Source: Pseudonocardia sp. TRM90224
Lineage (GTDB): Bacteria > Actinomycetota > Actinomycetes > Mycobacteriales > Pseudonocardiaceae
Length of the DNA: 64,000 bases
Assembly (NCBI RefSeq): GCF_021245725.1
Contig: NZ_JAJGSX010000021.1
Coordinates: forward strand, 1 to 64,000
Direction: 5' to 3'
Below, in pieces: positions 8,573 through 17,180 of this stretch. How positions within the stretch are numbered: position 1 is the first letter of the stretch; every line of letters starts with the position of its first letter. The translations under genes were made by a program, and so were the position numbers. The notes beneath the pieces were generated by a model that was given only the letters and a program-made list of their open reading frames with translations, made no database searches and was not told the DNA's origin.

Positions 8573-9031
8573 CTACGGCGTGACGTGCCCCCAGACGGCG
8601 GCCGAGCCGCTGTGGCCGGCGAGGACGGTGCACACGATCGCGGCGATGCCGGCGAGCGCGCTCGCCGTCGCGGCGACCCGCGGCGCCGGGCCCGTCATGC
8701 GGCGTTCGAGGACCACGGACGCGACCGTGAGCACGGCGAAGATCCAGCTCGCGACGACGGTGTAGAGGCCGAACCGGCCGTGCTGCGCGATCACCGGCGC
8801 GAAGCCGGGAGTGATCTCGATGGCCGCTTCGAGCTGGTCGCCCGCGAGCTTCGCCATCGTGGCCGTGATGGCGCCGACAACCGCGGCCAGCGCCACGAGC
8901 ACGCCGTAGGTGCGACCCCACACCGGCCGGACCGCCAGCGCGATCGCGCCGACGGCGGCCAGTGGGACCAGCACGACCACGGCATGGACGAGTAGCGGGT
9001 GCGCCGGGATTCCGTCGACGGTGATGAGCAC
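8573..9031 (-). CDS. DUF2231 membrane protein
   Basis: A 152-residue protein with four hydrophobic segments. The start MLITVDGIPAHPLLVHAVVV is typical of DUF2231, where the His-Pro pair follows a short N-terminal strand. Helices lie at about residues 12-35, 41-60, 85-110 and 118-140. The GTG at 9031 follows AGGA at about 8 bases. The function is unknown; related proteins are often near redox or metal genes, but nothing here supports that. The gene is convergent with the Cys-rich peptide gene, with 25 bp between stops. Confidence 0.8.
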   Translation of the reverse strand: MLITVDGIPAHPLLVHAVVVLVPLAAVGAIALAVRPVWGRTYGVLVALAAVVGAITATMAKLAGDQLEAAIEITPGFAPVIAQHGRFGLYTVVASWIFAVLTVASVVLERRMTGPAPRVAATASALAGIAAIVCTVLAGHSGSAAVWGHVTP

Positions 9032-9111
9032 CGCGACATCCTGCCTGAGCGCACCCGCTCAGGACGACAGATCAGACAAATGCGACCAACTCGTGCCCGT
9101 TGCGGGCAGAG

Positions 9112-9294
9112 TCAGTCCTCGGTGTCGACGATCTTCGCGCCGTTGGCGGCGTTCTGCACCGCCTCGCAGCCCTTGTGCGCGGCCGCCTTCGACGAGTAGC
9201 CCTGGCCCGACGCGACGACCTCGCCGTTCCCAGCCTTCAGACGGAACCGGAACTTCCCGTCCTTGCCTTCGTAGACCTCGAACTTGCCAGCCAT
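9112..9294 (-). CDS. DUF1508 / YegP-like small protein
   Basis: A 60-residue protein beginning MAGKFEVYEGKDGKFRFRLKAG and continuing with SGQGYSSKAAAHKGCEAVQ, the YegP-type repeat fold seen in single copy in many actinobacteria. The start at 9294 has a strong GGGGG binding site; the longer frame up to 9390 is unlikely. The family's role is not well defined. It is divergent from the helicase-associated gene at 9450. Confidence 0.85.
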   Translation of the reverse strand: MAGKFEVYEGKDGKFRFRLKAGNGEVVASGQGYSSKAAAHKGCEAVQNAANGAKIVDTED

Positions 9295-9449
9295 GACGGC
9301 CCCCTTCGCCGGTGAACGAGACAACCTGGCCGGGACCTTATCGCGCTGACGATCACCTTGCAGCCATAGACGCACTGGTCGGTCACTCAATCGGGTGGCC
9401 CATCCGGTTCGGCCAGGCGCTGCACGGGCTTCGTCGCCGTGATGGTGCG

Positions 9450-11696
9450 ATGGAGGGCATGTCGTATGCCGACCACCTCGCGGGTCTCGACAGCAAGGCG
9501 CTGGTCACGTTGCTCGACCAGCGCCCCGACGTGCTCGTGGAGCCGGCGCCGCGCTCTTTCGAGGAACTCGAACTGCGGCTCAACGGCGTCGACTCGCTCA
9601 CCCTCGCGCTGCAATCGATGAACGCCGACGAGCTGTCGGTCGCTCGCATGATCGTGCTCACCGGGATGGCCGAGCCGGAGATGCTTGCCGCGTCCCTCCT
9701 CTCCGATGCCGCGACCATCGTGGAGGTGCTCGACGGGCTGTTCGCCAGGGGCCTGGCATGGCGGGTCGGCGAGCGGATCCGGTTCCCCGACCTGCTCGAC
9801 GAGTTGTTCGCGCGTGGCGTCGCACCGTTCCGCCCGCTCCGCGCCATCCTCAAGCAGGCGTACGCGGACGACGTGCGCACCTTGCTCGGCTCGCTCGGCG
9901 GCAACCCGGCCGGTCTGACGAAGCCGGCGGCCGTCGAGGAGGTCATCAGGCGGTTCGCTTCCGCGGACCGCATCGTGGCCGCCTACGACCAGCTGCCGGT
10001 GCCCGCCCGTCTCCACCTGGACCGGCTGCGGGAGCCGGGTGGCATCGTGTTCGGATCACCCGCCGGCGTCCAGGAGGGTGTGCTGGTCCGGGCCGGTTTG
10101 CTGGTCCGCGGGCTGTACGGGCGGGTGGAGCTGCCGCGCGAGGTGGCCGTCGTGTTCGCGGCAGGCGATTCGAGGAGAGTCAGCGGGCGCCCTCGGCTCC
10201 CCGCGGCGACCGAAGCGCTCGACGAGGGTCGAGCGGCGGCGGAGGCGGCCGTCGGGATGGTGACCGCTCTGCTCGACGAGGCCGCGCGACGCCCGCTCGC
10301 GGCCTTGAAGAGGGGCGGCGTCGGAAGCAGGGAACGCACCAGGCTCGGCAAGCAGGCCGGCGTCACGCTGCCCGCGTTGGCCATCGACGCGGCCTACGCG
10401 ACCGGGCTGCTCGCCGAGGGCGCCGACGGGTACGTGCCGTCGCCGGACTTCCCCGGGTGGCGGGCGGGTGCGCCGGGGCGGCGCTGGGCGGGGCTCGTGC
10501 AAGCCTGGTTCGACCTCGACTTCGCCCCGACGAGCCGCGAGACCGACGACGGCGAAGCGCCGCCGCCCGTCCACATGGAGTCCGGCGCGGGGCTGGTGCG
10601 ACGTGCGGTGTTGCGGGCGGCAGCGGGCGGCCGGTCGCTCCGCGCGGTGGTCGCGACCGTCGGATGGTTCTGCCCCATGAACGGCTACGACGACGAAGGG
10701 TTGGCCCGCAAGGTGCGGGCGGTGCGCGACGAGGCCACCGCGCTCGGTGTGCTGTCGGGTGACCGGTTGACGCAGCTCGGGGAGCTGCTCGTCGAGCTGG
10801 AAGACCGGCCGGATGAGCTGGCGGCGCGCGCCTCGGAGCTGCTCGCGGCGACCGAGGGCATGGTGGTGTTCCAGTCGGATCTCTCCGCAGTCGTGTCCGG
10901 CCAGGTCAGCGTCGCTGCGCACCGGCTGCTCACCGCGACGGCCGTGCTGGAGGCCAACGACGTCGCCGCGACCTGGCGGTTCACCCCGGCCAGCATGCGG
11001 GCCGCCTTCGACACCGGCTACACGGCCGACGAGCTGCGGGCGGCTTTCGTGGAGGTGTCGGGCCGGCCGTTGCCGCAACCGCTGGACTACCTGATCTCCG
11101 ACGTGCAGCGGCGGCACGGCGCGGTCCGGGTCCGCACGGTGAAGTGCTGTGTCACCGGCGCCGAAGGCGACATCGGCGAGATCGAGCACACGCGCTCGCT
11201 CAAGCCGCTCGCGCTGCGCCGGATCGCGCCGACCGTGCTGGTCACGTCGACCGAGGCGGGAAAGGTGCTTGCCGCGCTGCGCGCCGCCGGGTTCGCGCCG
11301 ATGCCGGAGAACGAGGACGGCGTCGTCGTGCTGCAGCGGCGGCAGGTGACCGAGGCGCCGCAGGAGCTTCGCGTGGCCGCCCGCCCGCGGATCACCGCCG
11401 CGGACCTCGTCGACCGCTTGGCCGGCGAGGTCGACGTACCGGCGCCGGCGTCGCTCGGCCGGCTCACCGAACTGGCCCGCCACCTCGATCTCGCGCAGGT
11501 CACGTTGCTCGCCGATGCGCTGGACAACGGCCGTGACGTGCGGATCGTCTACCGCAACTCCGCCCACAACCGGTCCGAGCGCGTGATCCGCCCGCTGCAG
11601 CTGCGCGGGAGGTGGCTCACGTCGTGGTGCCACACCCGCAAGGCCGAGCGGGACTTCACCCTCACCGGCATCGAATCGGTCGGGCCGGTCGGATAG
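9450..11696 (+). CDS. Helicase-associated domain protein with C-terminal WYL-like domain
   Basis: A protein of about 748 residues related to the XPB-associated helicase_C_3 proteins of actinobacteria. The family opening pattern SYADHLAGLDSKALVTLL occurs at the start, followed by winged-helix-rich sequence and a helicase_C_3-like region near residues 500-610. A WYL-like domain at the C-terminus (VRIVYRNSAHNRSERVIRPLQL, split) carries the conserved Arg and Trp residues. No Walker A is present, so it is not itself a motor. The family is often found near XPB-like helicases; none lies in this window. Possible starts are ATG 9450 and ATG 9459, the second preceded too closely by GGAGGG. A frame open to 9312 overlaps nothing else but lacks support. 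Confidence 0.75.
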   Translation: MEGMSYADHLAGLDSKALVTLLDQRPDVLVEPAPRSFEELELRLNGVDSLTLALQSMNADELSVARMIVLTGMAEPEMLAASLLSDAATIVEVLDGLFARGLAWRVGERIRFPDLLDELFARGVAPFRPLRAILKQAYADDVRTLLGSLGGNPAGLTKPAAVEEVIRRFASADRIVAAYDQLPVPARLHLDRLREPGGIVFGSPAGVQEGVLVRAGLLVRGLYGRVELPREVAVVFAAGDSRRVSGRPRLPAATEALDEGRAAAEAAVGMVTALLDEAARRPLAALKRGGVGSRERTRLGKQAGVTLPALAIDAAYATGLLAEGADGYVPSPDFPGWRAGAPGRRWAGLVQAWFDLDFAPTSRETDDGEAPPPVHMESGAGLVRRAVLRAAAGGRSLRAVVATVGWFCPMNGYDDEGLARKVRAVRDEATALGVLSGDRLTQLGELLVELEDRPDELAARASELLAATEGMVVFQSDLSAVVSGQVSVAAHRLLTATAVLEANDVAATWRFTPASMRAAFDTGYTADELRAAFVEVSGRPLPQPLDYLISDVQRRHGAVRVRTVKCCVTGAEGDIGEIEHTRSLKPLALRRIAPTVLVTSTEAGKVLAALRAAGFAPMPENEDGVVVLQRRQVTEAPQELRVAARPRITAADLVDRLAGEVDVPAPASLGRLTELARHLDLAQVTLLADALDNGRDVRIVYRNSAHNRSERVIRPLQLRGRWLTSWCHTRKAERDFTLTGIESVGPVG

Positions 11697-11710
11697 ACCG
11701 GCCCGACCGG
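11678..11710. terminator. Strong hairpin at a convergent gene end
   Basis: CGGTCGGGCCGGTC at 11678-11691 pairs perfectly with 11697-11710 across a 5-base loop. The loop contains the TAG stop of the helicase-associated gene. It lies 13 bp from the end of the convergent M13 peptidase gene and could serve as a bidirectional terminator. There is no U-tract, as is common in actinobacteria. Confidence 0.65.
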
Positions 11711-11723
11711 CTCGGGGACGGTC

Positions 11724-13700
11724 TCACCAGATGCGCACCCGCTCCTCCGGTGCGGTGTAGAGGGCGTCGCCCTCCTTGACGTCGAAGGCGTCGTGGAACG
11801 CGTCGAGGTTGGTGACGACGGCGTTGCACCGCAGGTCCGGCGGCGAGTGCGGGTCGATCGCGAGCCGACGCACGGCCTCCGCCTCGCGGGTGACGACCCG
11901 CCACACCTGCGCCCAGCCGAAGAGCACCCGCTGCAGCCCGGTCAGGCCGTCGAGCACCGGCGGTTCCGCCCCGGCCGTCGCGATCGTGTACGCCTTGAGC
12001 GCGATCGTGAGGCCGCCGAGGTCGCCGATGTTCTCCCCGACCGTGAGCGCGCCGTTGACCTTGTGGTCGGGCAGCCCGGCCGGGGACAGCGCGTTGTACT
12101 GGGCGATCAGGGCGTCGGCGCGGCGTTCGAACTCGGTGCGGTCGGCGGCCTCCCACCAGTCGGTCATGTTGCCGTCGCCGTCGTACTTGGAGCCCTGGTC
12201 GTCGAAGCCGTGGCCGATCTCGTGGCCGATCACGGCGCCGATGCCGCCGTAGTTGGCGGCGTCGTCGGCCTCGGCGTCGAAGAACGGCGGCTGCAGGATC
12301 GCGGCGGGGAACACGATCTCGTTCATCCGCGGGTTGTAGTAGGCGTTGACGGTCTGCGGCGTCATGAACCACTCGTCGCGGTCGACCGGCTTGCCGATCT
12401 TGTCGAGCTCGTGGTCGGTGAGCCACGCGCCGGTGCGCAGCACGTTGCCGAGCAGGTCGTCGGGCTTGATCTCCAGCGCCGAGTAGTCCTTCCAGCGCTC
12501 CGGGTAGCCGACCTTCGGGGTGAACTTCTCGAGCTTCGCGAGCGCGCGCTCGCGCGTGCCGGGGCTCATCCAGTCGAGCGTGCTGATGCTCTGCCGGTAG
12601 GCCTCGACGAGGTTCGCGACGAGCGTGACCATCCGCTCCTTCGCCGCGCCGGGGAAGTGGCGCTCGACGTAGAGCTTGCCGATCGACTCGCCGACGGCGC
12701 CCTCGACCAGCTCGACGCCGCGCTTCCACCGCTCACGCAGCTGCGGGGTGCCCGAGAGGGTGCGGCCGTGGAACGCGAAGTCCTCCTCGACGACGGCGTC
12801 GTGCAGGTAGTCGGAGCAGGTCGCGGCGGTGCGGATGGCGAGCCACGCCTGCCACTGCGCGAGCGGGCGCTCCGCGAAGAGCCGCGCGGCGGCGGTGACG
12901 AAGCTCGGCTGGCGCACGATGACCTCGTCGAACGTGCCCGCGGGCGCGCCGAGCCCAGCCAGCCACGCCTCCCACGGGAACTGCGGCGCCTGCTCGCGCA
13001 ACGCGGCGAACGTCAGCAACGTGTAGGTCTTCTCGGCATCGCGGTTGGTGACGCGGTCCCACGACTCGGCCGCGAGCGCGGTCTCCAACTCCATCACCGT
13101 CGCGGCGAGCGCCGCCGGCTCGGGCAGGCCGACCAGCTCGGCCAGTCGGGCGAGGTGGGCGACGTACTCGGTGCGGATCTCGGCGTAGGTGTCCTCGCGG
13201 TAGTACGACTCGTCGGGCAGCCCGAGCCCCGACTGGGAGAGGTGCACGAGGTAGCGGGTGGAGTCCTTCGCGTCGGTGCTCACGAACGCGCCGAACAGGG
13301 ACGCGCGGCCCTCGCGCTGGCGGCGTCCGAGCGCGGCGGCCAGCTGCGTGGCGTCACCGGCCGCGGCGATGTCGTCGAGCAGCGGTCGCAGCGGCGCGGC
13401 ACCGGCGGCCTCGATCCGCTCGACGTCCATGAACGACGTGAACAGGTCGCCGATCTTCTGCGCGTCCGATCCGGGGGCCGCCGACGACGCCGCGGCCTCC
13501 TCGACGATCGTCCTGACGTCTTCCTCGGAACGATCGCGCAGCACGCGGAACGTGCCGTCCTGCGAGCGGTCGTCGGGGATCACGTGCGTGTTCAGCCACC
13601 GGCCGTTGACGTGCTGGAACAGGTCGTCCTGGGGGCGGGTCGCCGCATCGACCCAGTCGAGGTCGATACCGCTTCGCGTCTCGGGCGAGGTCGAGGTCAT
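11724..13700 (-). CDS. M13-family zinc metallopeptidase (neprilysin/PepO-like)
   Basis: A 658-residue peptidase of full family length. The zinc site is intact: HEIGH at residues 493-497 and the third ligand Glu556 in GENIGDLGG. The NAYY substrate-binding motif occurs upstream (TVNAYYNPR), as does the C-terminal VRIW. There is no signal peptide, so it is probably cytoplasmic or released unconventionally, as for many bacterial PepO enzymes. It would cleave short peptides on the amino side of hydrophobic residues. The gene stands alone, convergent with the helicase-associated gene. The start MTSTSPETRSG is supported by the N-terminal family motif DDLFQHVNGRWL at residues 25-36. Confidence 0.93.
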   Translation of the reverse strand: MTSTSPETRSGIDLDWVDAATRPQDDLFQHVNGRWLNTHVIPDDRSQDGTFRVLRDRSEEDVRTIVEEAAASSAAPGSDAQKIGDLFTSFMDVERIEAAGAAPLRPLLDDIAAAGDATQLAAALGRRQREGRASLFGAFVSTDAKDSTRYLVHLSQSGLGLPDESYYREDTYAEIRTEYVAHLARLAELVGLPEPAALAATVMELETALAAESWDRVTNRDAEKTYTLLTFAALREQAPQFPWEAWLAGLGAPAGTFDEVIVRQPSFVTAAARLFAERPLAQWQAWLAIRTAATCSDYLHDAVVEEDFAFHGRTLSGTPQLRERWKRGVELVEGAVGESIGKLYVERHFPGAAKERMVTLVANLVEAYRQSISTLDWMSPGTRERALAKLEKFTPKVGYPERWKDYSALEIKPDDLLGNVLRTGAWLTDHELDKIGKPVDRDEWFMTPQTVNAYYNPRMNEIVFPAAILQPPFFDAEADDAANYGGIGAVIGHEIGHGFDDQGSKYDGDGNMTDWWEAADRTEFERRADALIAQYNALSPAGLPDHKVNGALTVGENIGDLGGLTIALKAYTIATAGAEPPVLDGLTGLQRVLFGWAQVWRVVTREAEAVRRLAIDPHSPPDLRCNAVVTNLDAFHDAFDVKEGDALYTAPEERVRIW

Positions 13701-13753
13701 ACCTCATCTTGCCTCGCGCGCGGCCGCCCGTGCCGCTGCGTATCGAGAAGCGG

Positions 13754-13885
13754 TCAGAACAGGATGAGGGCGAGCACGAACAGCAGCACGGTCCCGGCGA
13801 ACAAGACGCCGATGATCCGTCCCGCGGTGTCGCTCGCCGTGAGCGGGCCCCGCGCCGGGGACCTGCCGGGTGCGATGGCGGTCAT
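13754..13885 (-). CDS. 43-residue single-helix membrane peptide
   Basis: An ATG-started frame gives a 43-residue protein: a polar N-terminal half (MTAIAPGRSPARGPLTASD) and one continuous hydrophobic helix (GVLFAGTVLLFVLALILF) running to the C-terminus. Composition is unlike chance GC-rich frames, which supports a real gene. It lies 53 bp upstream of the M13 peptidase start on the same strand. No family was recognised. P2 palindromic elements start 44 bp upstream. Confidence 0.5.
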   Translation of the reverse strand: MTAIAPGRSPARGPLTASDTAGRIIGVLFAGTVLLFVLALILF

Positions 13886-13928
13886 ACCTGGACATCGCGC
13901 AAACGGCCGCAAGGGTTAACGCAAACCT

Positions 13929-13987
13929 CCCCACCGTTTTGGGTGGATGCGCGCTCCGCAGGCGCGCATCCACCCAAAACGATGGGG
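13929..13987. repeat. P2 palindromic element, subtype B, copy 1
   Basis: Left arm 13929-13954 and right arm 13962-13987 pair over 26 bp with a single mismatch. The outer part is CCCCACCGTTTTGGG and the inner part GATGCGCGC. The hairpin lies between the small membrane peptide gene and the epoxide hydrolase end, directly beside a subtype A copy. Confidence 0.85.
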
Positions 13988-14013
13988 AAGTCGGGGCGGG
14001 GCGGACGCAACTT

Positions 14014-14073
14014 CCCCACCGTTTTGCCTACTTGCACACCCCCAGGGCCGTGCAGGTTGGCAAAACGGTGGGG
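14014..14073. repeat. P2 palindromic element, subtype A, copy 1
   Basis: Arms CCCCACCGTTTTGCC and GGCAAAACGGTGGGG flank an inner TTGCAC / GTGCAG stem and an asymmetric loop. The 60-bp element matches the copy at 49025-49084 at all but one position. It ends 8 bp from the stop of the epoxide hydrolase gene and could terminate it. Confidence 0.88.
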
Positions 14074-14080
14074 ACGTTCG

Positions 14081-15238
14081 TCAGCGCAGGGTGCGGAAGA
14101 ACTCCCGGACGTCGGTGAGGAGCAGCTCCGGCTCCTCCATCGCCGCGAAGTGGCCGCCGCGGTCGACCTCGACCCAGTGCGTGATCGTGTTCTCCTGCTC
14201 GGCGTAGCGGCGGATGCCGACGTCGTGGGCGAAGACGATCGCGCCGGTGGGCACTCCGGAGTTCGCGGGCTTCGCGCCCCACCCGGACGCCTGCGCGTAC
14301 CCGACGTAGGCCGCGGAGCCCGCGGTGCCGGTGAACCAGTACAGGCTGACGTTGGTCAGGATCCGGTCGCGGTCGAGGATCGTGTCGGGGAGCTCGTGGC
14401 GCGGGTGCGTCCACTCCCGGAACTTGTCCATGATCCACGCGAGCTGCCCGACGGGCGAGTCGACCAGCCCGTACGCGAGCGTCTGCGGGCGGGTGCCCTG
14501 GATCGCGATGTAGCCGAACTCCTCCTGCATGAACGCCCCGATGCGCCGCACCCGGTCGCGCTCGACGTCGGTGAGCGAGGCCAGCTCGTCGTCGGCGAGC
14601 GGCAGCGGGGGCATCACGCCCGGTCCGCCGTTGACGTGCACACCGACGACGTTCTCGGGCGCGGCCCGGCCCACCTCGGGCGAGACGGACGCGCCGATGT
14701 CGCCGCCCTGCACGCCGTAGCGCTCGTAGCCGAGCCTGCGCATCAGCTCCGCCCACGCCCGCGCGATGCGCGCGGTGTCCCAACCCGCCTCGGTGACCGG
14801 CCCGGAGAACCCGAACCCGGGCAGCGACGGGATCACGACGTGGAACGCGTCGCGTGCGTCGCCGCCGTGCGAGCGCGGGTCGGTGAGCGGCCCGATCACG
14901 TCGAGGAACTCGACGATCGAGCCGGGCCAGCCGTGCGTGAGCAGGAGAGGCATCGCGTCCGCCTCGGCCGAGCGGACGTGCAGGAAGTGGATCCGCTGCC
15001 CGTCGATCTCGGTGGTGAACTGCGGGTGCTTGTTCAGCTCCTGCTCGGCCTGGCGCCAGTCGTACGACGTCCCCCAGTGCTCGACGAGCTCGCGCAGGTA
15101 CGCAACGGGCACGCCGGTGTCCCATCCGTCGCCGGGCAGCGGCGCGGGGAGCCGGGCGGCGCCGAGCCGCGCACGCAGGTCGTCGATCTGCGCCTGGGGG
15201 ACGTCGATCCGGAAGGGGATGATCTCCTCGTTGCTCAT
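14081..15238 (-). CDS. Epoxide hydrolase (microsomal-type, EHN domain plus alpha/beta hydrolase)
   Basis: A 385-residue enzyme with the N-terminal epoxide hydrolase domain ([19 protein letters not shown]) followed by an alpha/beta hydrolase fold. Expected features are visible: oxyanion-hole motif HGWPGS near residue 105, nucleophilic Asp in [10 protein letters not shown] near residue 180, a lid region, and the catalytic His in GGHFAAME near residue 365. It hydrolyses epoxides to vicinal diols, probably in the cytoplasm. Substrate is not predictable. It is followed by a P2 element, and the SnoaL-like gene lies 47 bp upstream on the same strand. Confidence 0.92.
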   Translation of the reverse strand: MSNEEIIPFRIDVPQAQIDDLRARLGAARLPAPLPGDGWDTGVPVAYLRELVEHWGTSYDWRQAEQELNKHPQFTTEIDGQRIHFLHVRSAEADAMPLLLTHGWPGSIVEFLDVIGPLTDPRSHGGDARDAFHVVIPSLPGFGFSGPVTEAGWDTARIARAWAELMRRLGYERYGVQGGDIGASVSPEVGRAAPENVVGVHVNGGPGVMPPLPLADDELASLTDVERDRVRRIGAFMQEEFGYIAIQGTRPQTLAYGLVDSPVGQLAWIMDKFREWTHPRHELPDTILDRDRILTNVSLYWFTGTAGSAAYVGYAQASGWGAKPANSGVPTGAIVFAHDVGIRRYAEQENTITHWVEVDRGGHFAAMEEPELLLTDVREFFRTLR

Positions 15239-15285
15239 AGGGAAGAGTCAACAGCCCTTGCCGGACAGAAGTTGTCCTACTTCGG

Positions 15286-15672
15286 TCAGAACATTCCGTG
15301 CGGGTTCAACGGGGTCGCGGGGACCGGCTGGACGACGTCCCAGTGCTCGACGACGAGCCCGTCGAGCAGCCGGAAGATGTCGACGATCGCGACGGTCACC
15401 CCGTCCGGCCGGGTGAGGCTGCTGTGCACGGCGACCAGCTCGCCGTCGGCGATGACCCGCCGGACCGTCGACTCGGAGTGGATCAACGCCTCGCCCGCGG
15501 GGGTGCGGAAGAAGTCGAGGAACGCGTCGCGGGCGGTCCGTTCGGCAGGGTCGTGCGGGATGACCGGGTTGTGGGAGACGAAGTCGCCGTGCAGGAGCAC
15601 AGCGGCGGCGTCGAGGTCCTTGGCGTCGAAGACGAGTGCCACAAGCTCTTCGACGATCATGCGGTTGCTCAT
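15286..15672 (-). CDS. SnoaL-like / NTF2-fold protein
   Basis: A 128-residue protein of the SnoaL-like polyketide-cyclase fold: the helical start MIVEELVALVFDAKDLDAAA, then HNPVIPHDPAERTARDAFL and the strands VAVHSSLTRPDGVTVAIVDIFRL. Family members act as small-molecule isomerases, cyclases or ligand binders. It is divergent from the ECF41 sigma factor, whose own C-terminal domain has the same fold. Two starts are possible, 15672 and 15660, differing by four residues. Confidence 0.78.
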   Translation of the reverse strand: MSNRMIVEELVALVFDAKDLDAAAVLLHGDFVSHNPVIPHDPAERTARDAFLDFFRTPAGEALIHSESTVRRVIADGELVAVHSSLTRPDGVTVAIVDIFRLLDGLVVEHWDVVQPVPATPLNPHGMF

Positions 15673-15727
15673 GCAGGGGAGACGGATCCCGAGCCCGCCG
15701 CGTCACGCGGGTACGTTCGAGATCGAC

Positions 15728-16579
15728 ATGACCGACCCGTTCGAGACCGAGCGCGCTGCGCTCTTCGGCGTCGCCTACCGGATGCTCGGCACCCGCACCG
15801 ACGCCGAGGACGTCCTGCAGGAGGCGTGGCTGCGCTGGAACCGCGTCGACCGCACCACCGTCGAGAATCCCCGCGCCTACGTGTTCCGGCTGGTCGCGAA
15901 CGAGTCGATCGACCACCTGCGCCGGGTCCGCGCGCGACGTGAGGACTACACGGGCCCGTGGCTGCCCGAGCCGCTGGTCGGCGACGCGGCGACGGCCGTG
16001 GAGCTGCGCGAGTCGGCGTCGCTCGGGCTGCTCCTCGTGCTGGAATCGCTCTCGCCGGACGAGCGTGCGGTGTTCGTGCTGCACGAGGCGTTCGACTTCG
16101 GCCACGCCGAGATCGCGGAGCTGCTCGGGCGCAGCGAGCGTGCCGTGCGGCAGCTTGCCTACCGGTCGCGCCAGCACGTGCGAGCCGGCCGCCCGCGCGG
16201 CGAGCCGGCGCCCGGTGACCACCGCGAGCTGGTGGAGCGGTTCATGGCCGCCGCGGTGGACGGTGACGTCGAGGGGCTGCTGGCGCTGCTCGCGCCCGAC
16301 GCCGAGTTCCGCGCCGACTCCGACGGCCGCCGCGAGACGCCCCGCGAGCCGGTGCGCGGTGCGGCGGCGATCGCAGCGTGGTTCCGCCTCGCGGCCCCGT
16401 TCTGGCCTGCCGACCTGCAGGTCGGCGTGACCGCGGTGAACGGGGGACCGGGCGTTCTCGTCACCGGTGGCGACACCCCGTTCCTCGTCGCCGCCTTCGA
16501 GATCGACGGCGCGGGTCGCGTCGCCGAGCTGCTCGCCGTGCTCAGCCCGGAGAAGCTTGCGGCTGCACGGCGGCCATGA
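15728..16579 (+). CDS. ECF41-type (SigJ-like) RNA polymerase sigma factor with SnoaL-like tail
   Basis: A 283-residue extracytoplasmic-function sigma factor. Region 2 spans about residues 5-70 (YRMLGTRTDAEDVLQEAWLRW) and region 4 about residues 105-155 (helix-turn-helix GHAEIAELLGRSERAVRQLAYR). The linker carries WLPEP at residues 78-82, a hallmark of ECF41, and the C-terminal SnoaL-like domain ends in SPEKL, close to the family's NPDKL. In ECF41 the tail domain regulates the sigma factor in place of a separate anti-sigma factor, and none is seen here. The neighbouring epoxide hydrolase, SnoaL, PaiB and amine oxidase genes may be targets, but this is only positional. The end overlaps the PaiB-like gene by 38 bp. 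Confidence 0.9.
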   Translation: MTDPFETERAALFGVAYRMLGTRTDAEDVLQEAWLRWNRVDRTTVENPRAYVFRLVANESIDHLRRVRARREDYTGPWLPEPLVGDAATAVELRESASLGLLLVLESLSPDERAVFVLHEAFDFGHAEIAELLGRSERAVRQLAYRSRQHVRAGRPRGEPAPGDHRELVERFMAAAVDGDVEGLLALLAPDAEFRADSDGRRETPREPVRGAAAIAAWFRLAAPFWPADLQVGVTAVNGGPGVLVTGGDTPFLVAAFEIDGAGRVAELLAVLSPEKLAAARRP

Positions 16580-17180
16580 GCTCGGCGAGCGCGGGGTTGC
16601 TGCCGGCGATGTCCGCCCCGACCCGCCCGCGGACGTCCGCCGGCATGTCCTGGCTCAGCTTGAACATGCTCCGCACCGCGGTGACGTGCACCCGGAACGC
16701 GACGACGTGCGGGGCGAGCTCGGCGAACCGGGCCCGCGACGCAGCCATGTCCCACCCGGGGTCGCGCTGCGACTCCAACGCCCGCACCGTCGCCTCGACG
16801 ACGTGCAGCGTCGTCGCGGGGTCGTCGGCCAGCTCGACGGTGCCCGTGACGTGCACGGCTGCGTAGTTCAGCGTCGGCACCGCCGGCGCGAACCCGTAGG
16901 TGCTGGGTGAGACGTAGCCGTGGCCGCTGGAGAAGACCAGCAACACCGGCGGGCCGTCGGCGAACGCCTGCCATTGCGGGTTCCGCCGTGCCATGTGGCC
17001 GAGCAGGGTCACGCCGTCGAGCGCGTCCGGCGCCGGGGTGTCGGGCGGGAGGATCACCGGCACGTGCGTCGCGACCGGCGCATCGTCGGACGTGCTGACC
17101 ACCAGGGCGAACGGGTGCCGGCGGACCAGCTCCACCTCGGCCGCTGCCGACGGCGCGGCGTACGCCCCGTAGACGTGCAT
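16542..17180 (-). CDS. PaiB-like FMN-binding negative regulator family protein
   Basis: A 212-residue protein of the FMN_bind_2 (PaiB) family, recognisable from the FMN-barrel sequence RRHPFALVVSTSDDAPVATHVP and the later YVSPSTYG and VPTLNYAAVHVTG elements. In Bacillus the family represses sporulation and protease genes; the actinobacterial role is unclear. It starts at ATG 17180, sharing one base with the amine oxidase stop (TGATG), so the two are translationally coupled. The coupling hints at a link to amine metabolism. Confidence 0.85.
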   Translation of the reverse strand: MHVYGAYAAPSAAAEVELVRRHPFALVVSTSDDAPVATHVPVILPPDTPAPDALDGVTLLGHMARRNPQWQAFADGPPVLLVFSSGHGYVSPSTYGFAPAVPTLNYAAVHVTGTVELADDPATTLHVVEATVRALESQRDPGWDMAASRARFAELAPHVVAFRVHVTAVRSMFKLSQDMPADVRGRVGADIAGSNPALAELMAAVQPQASPG

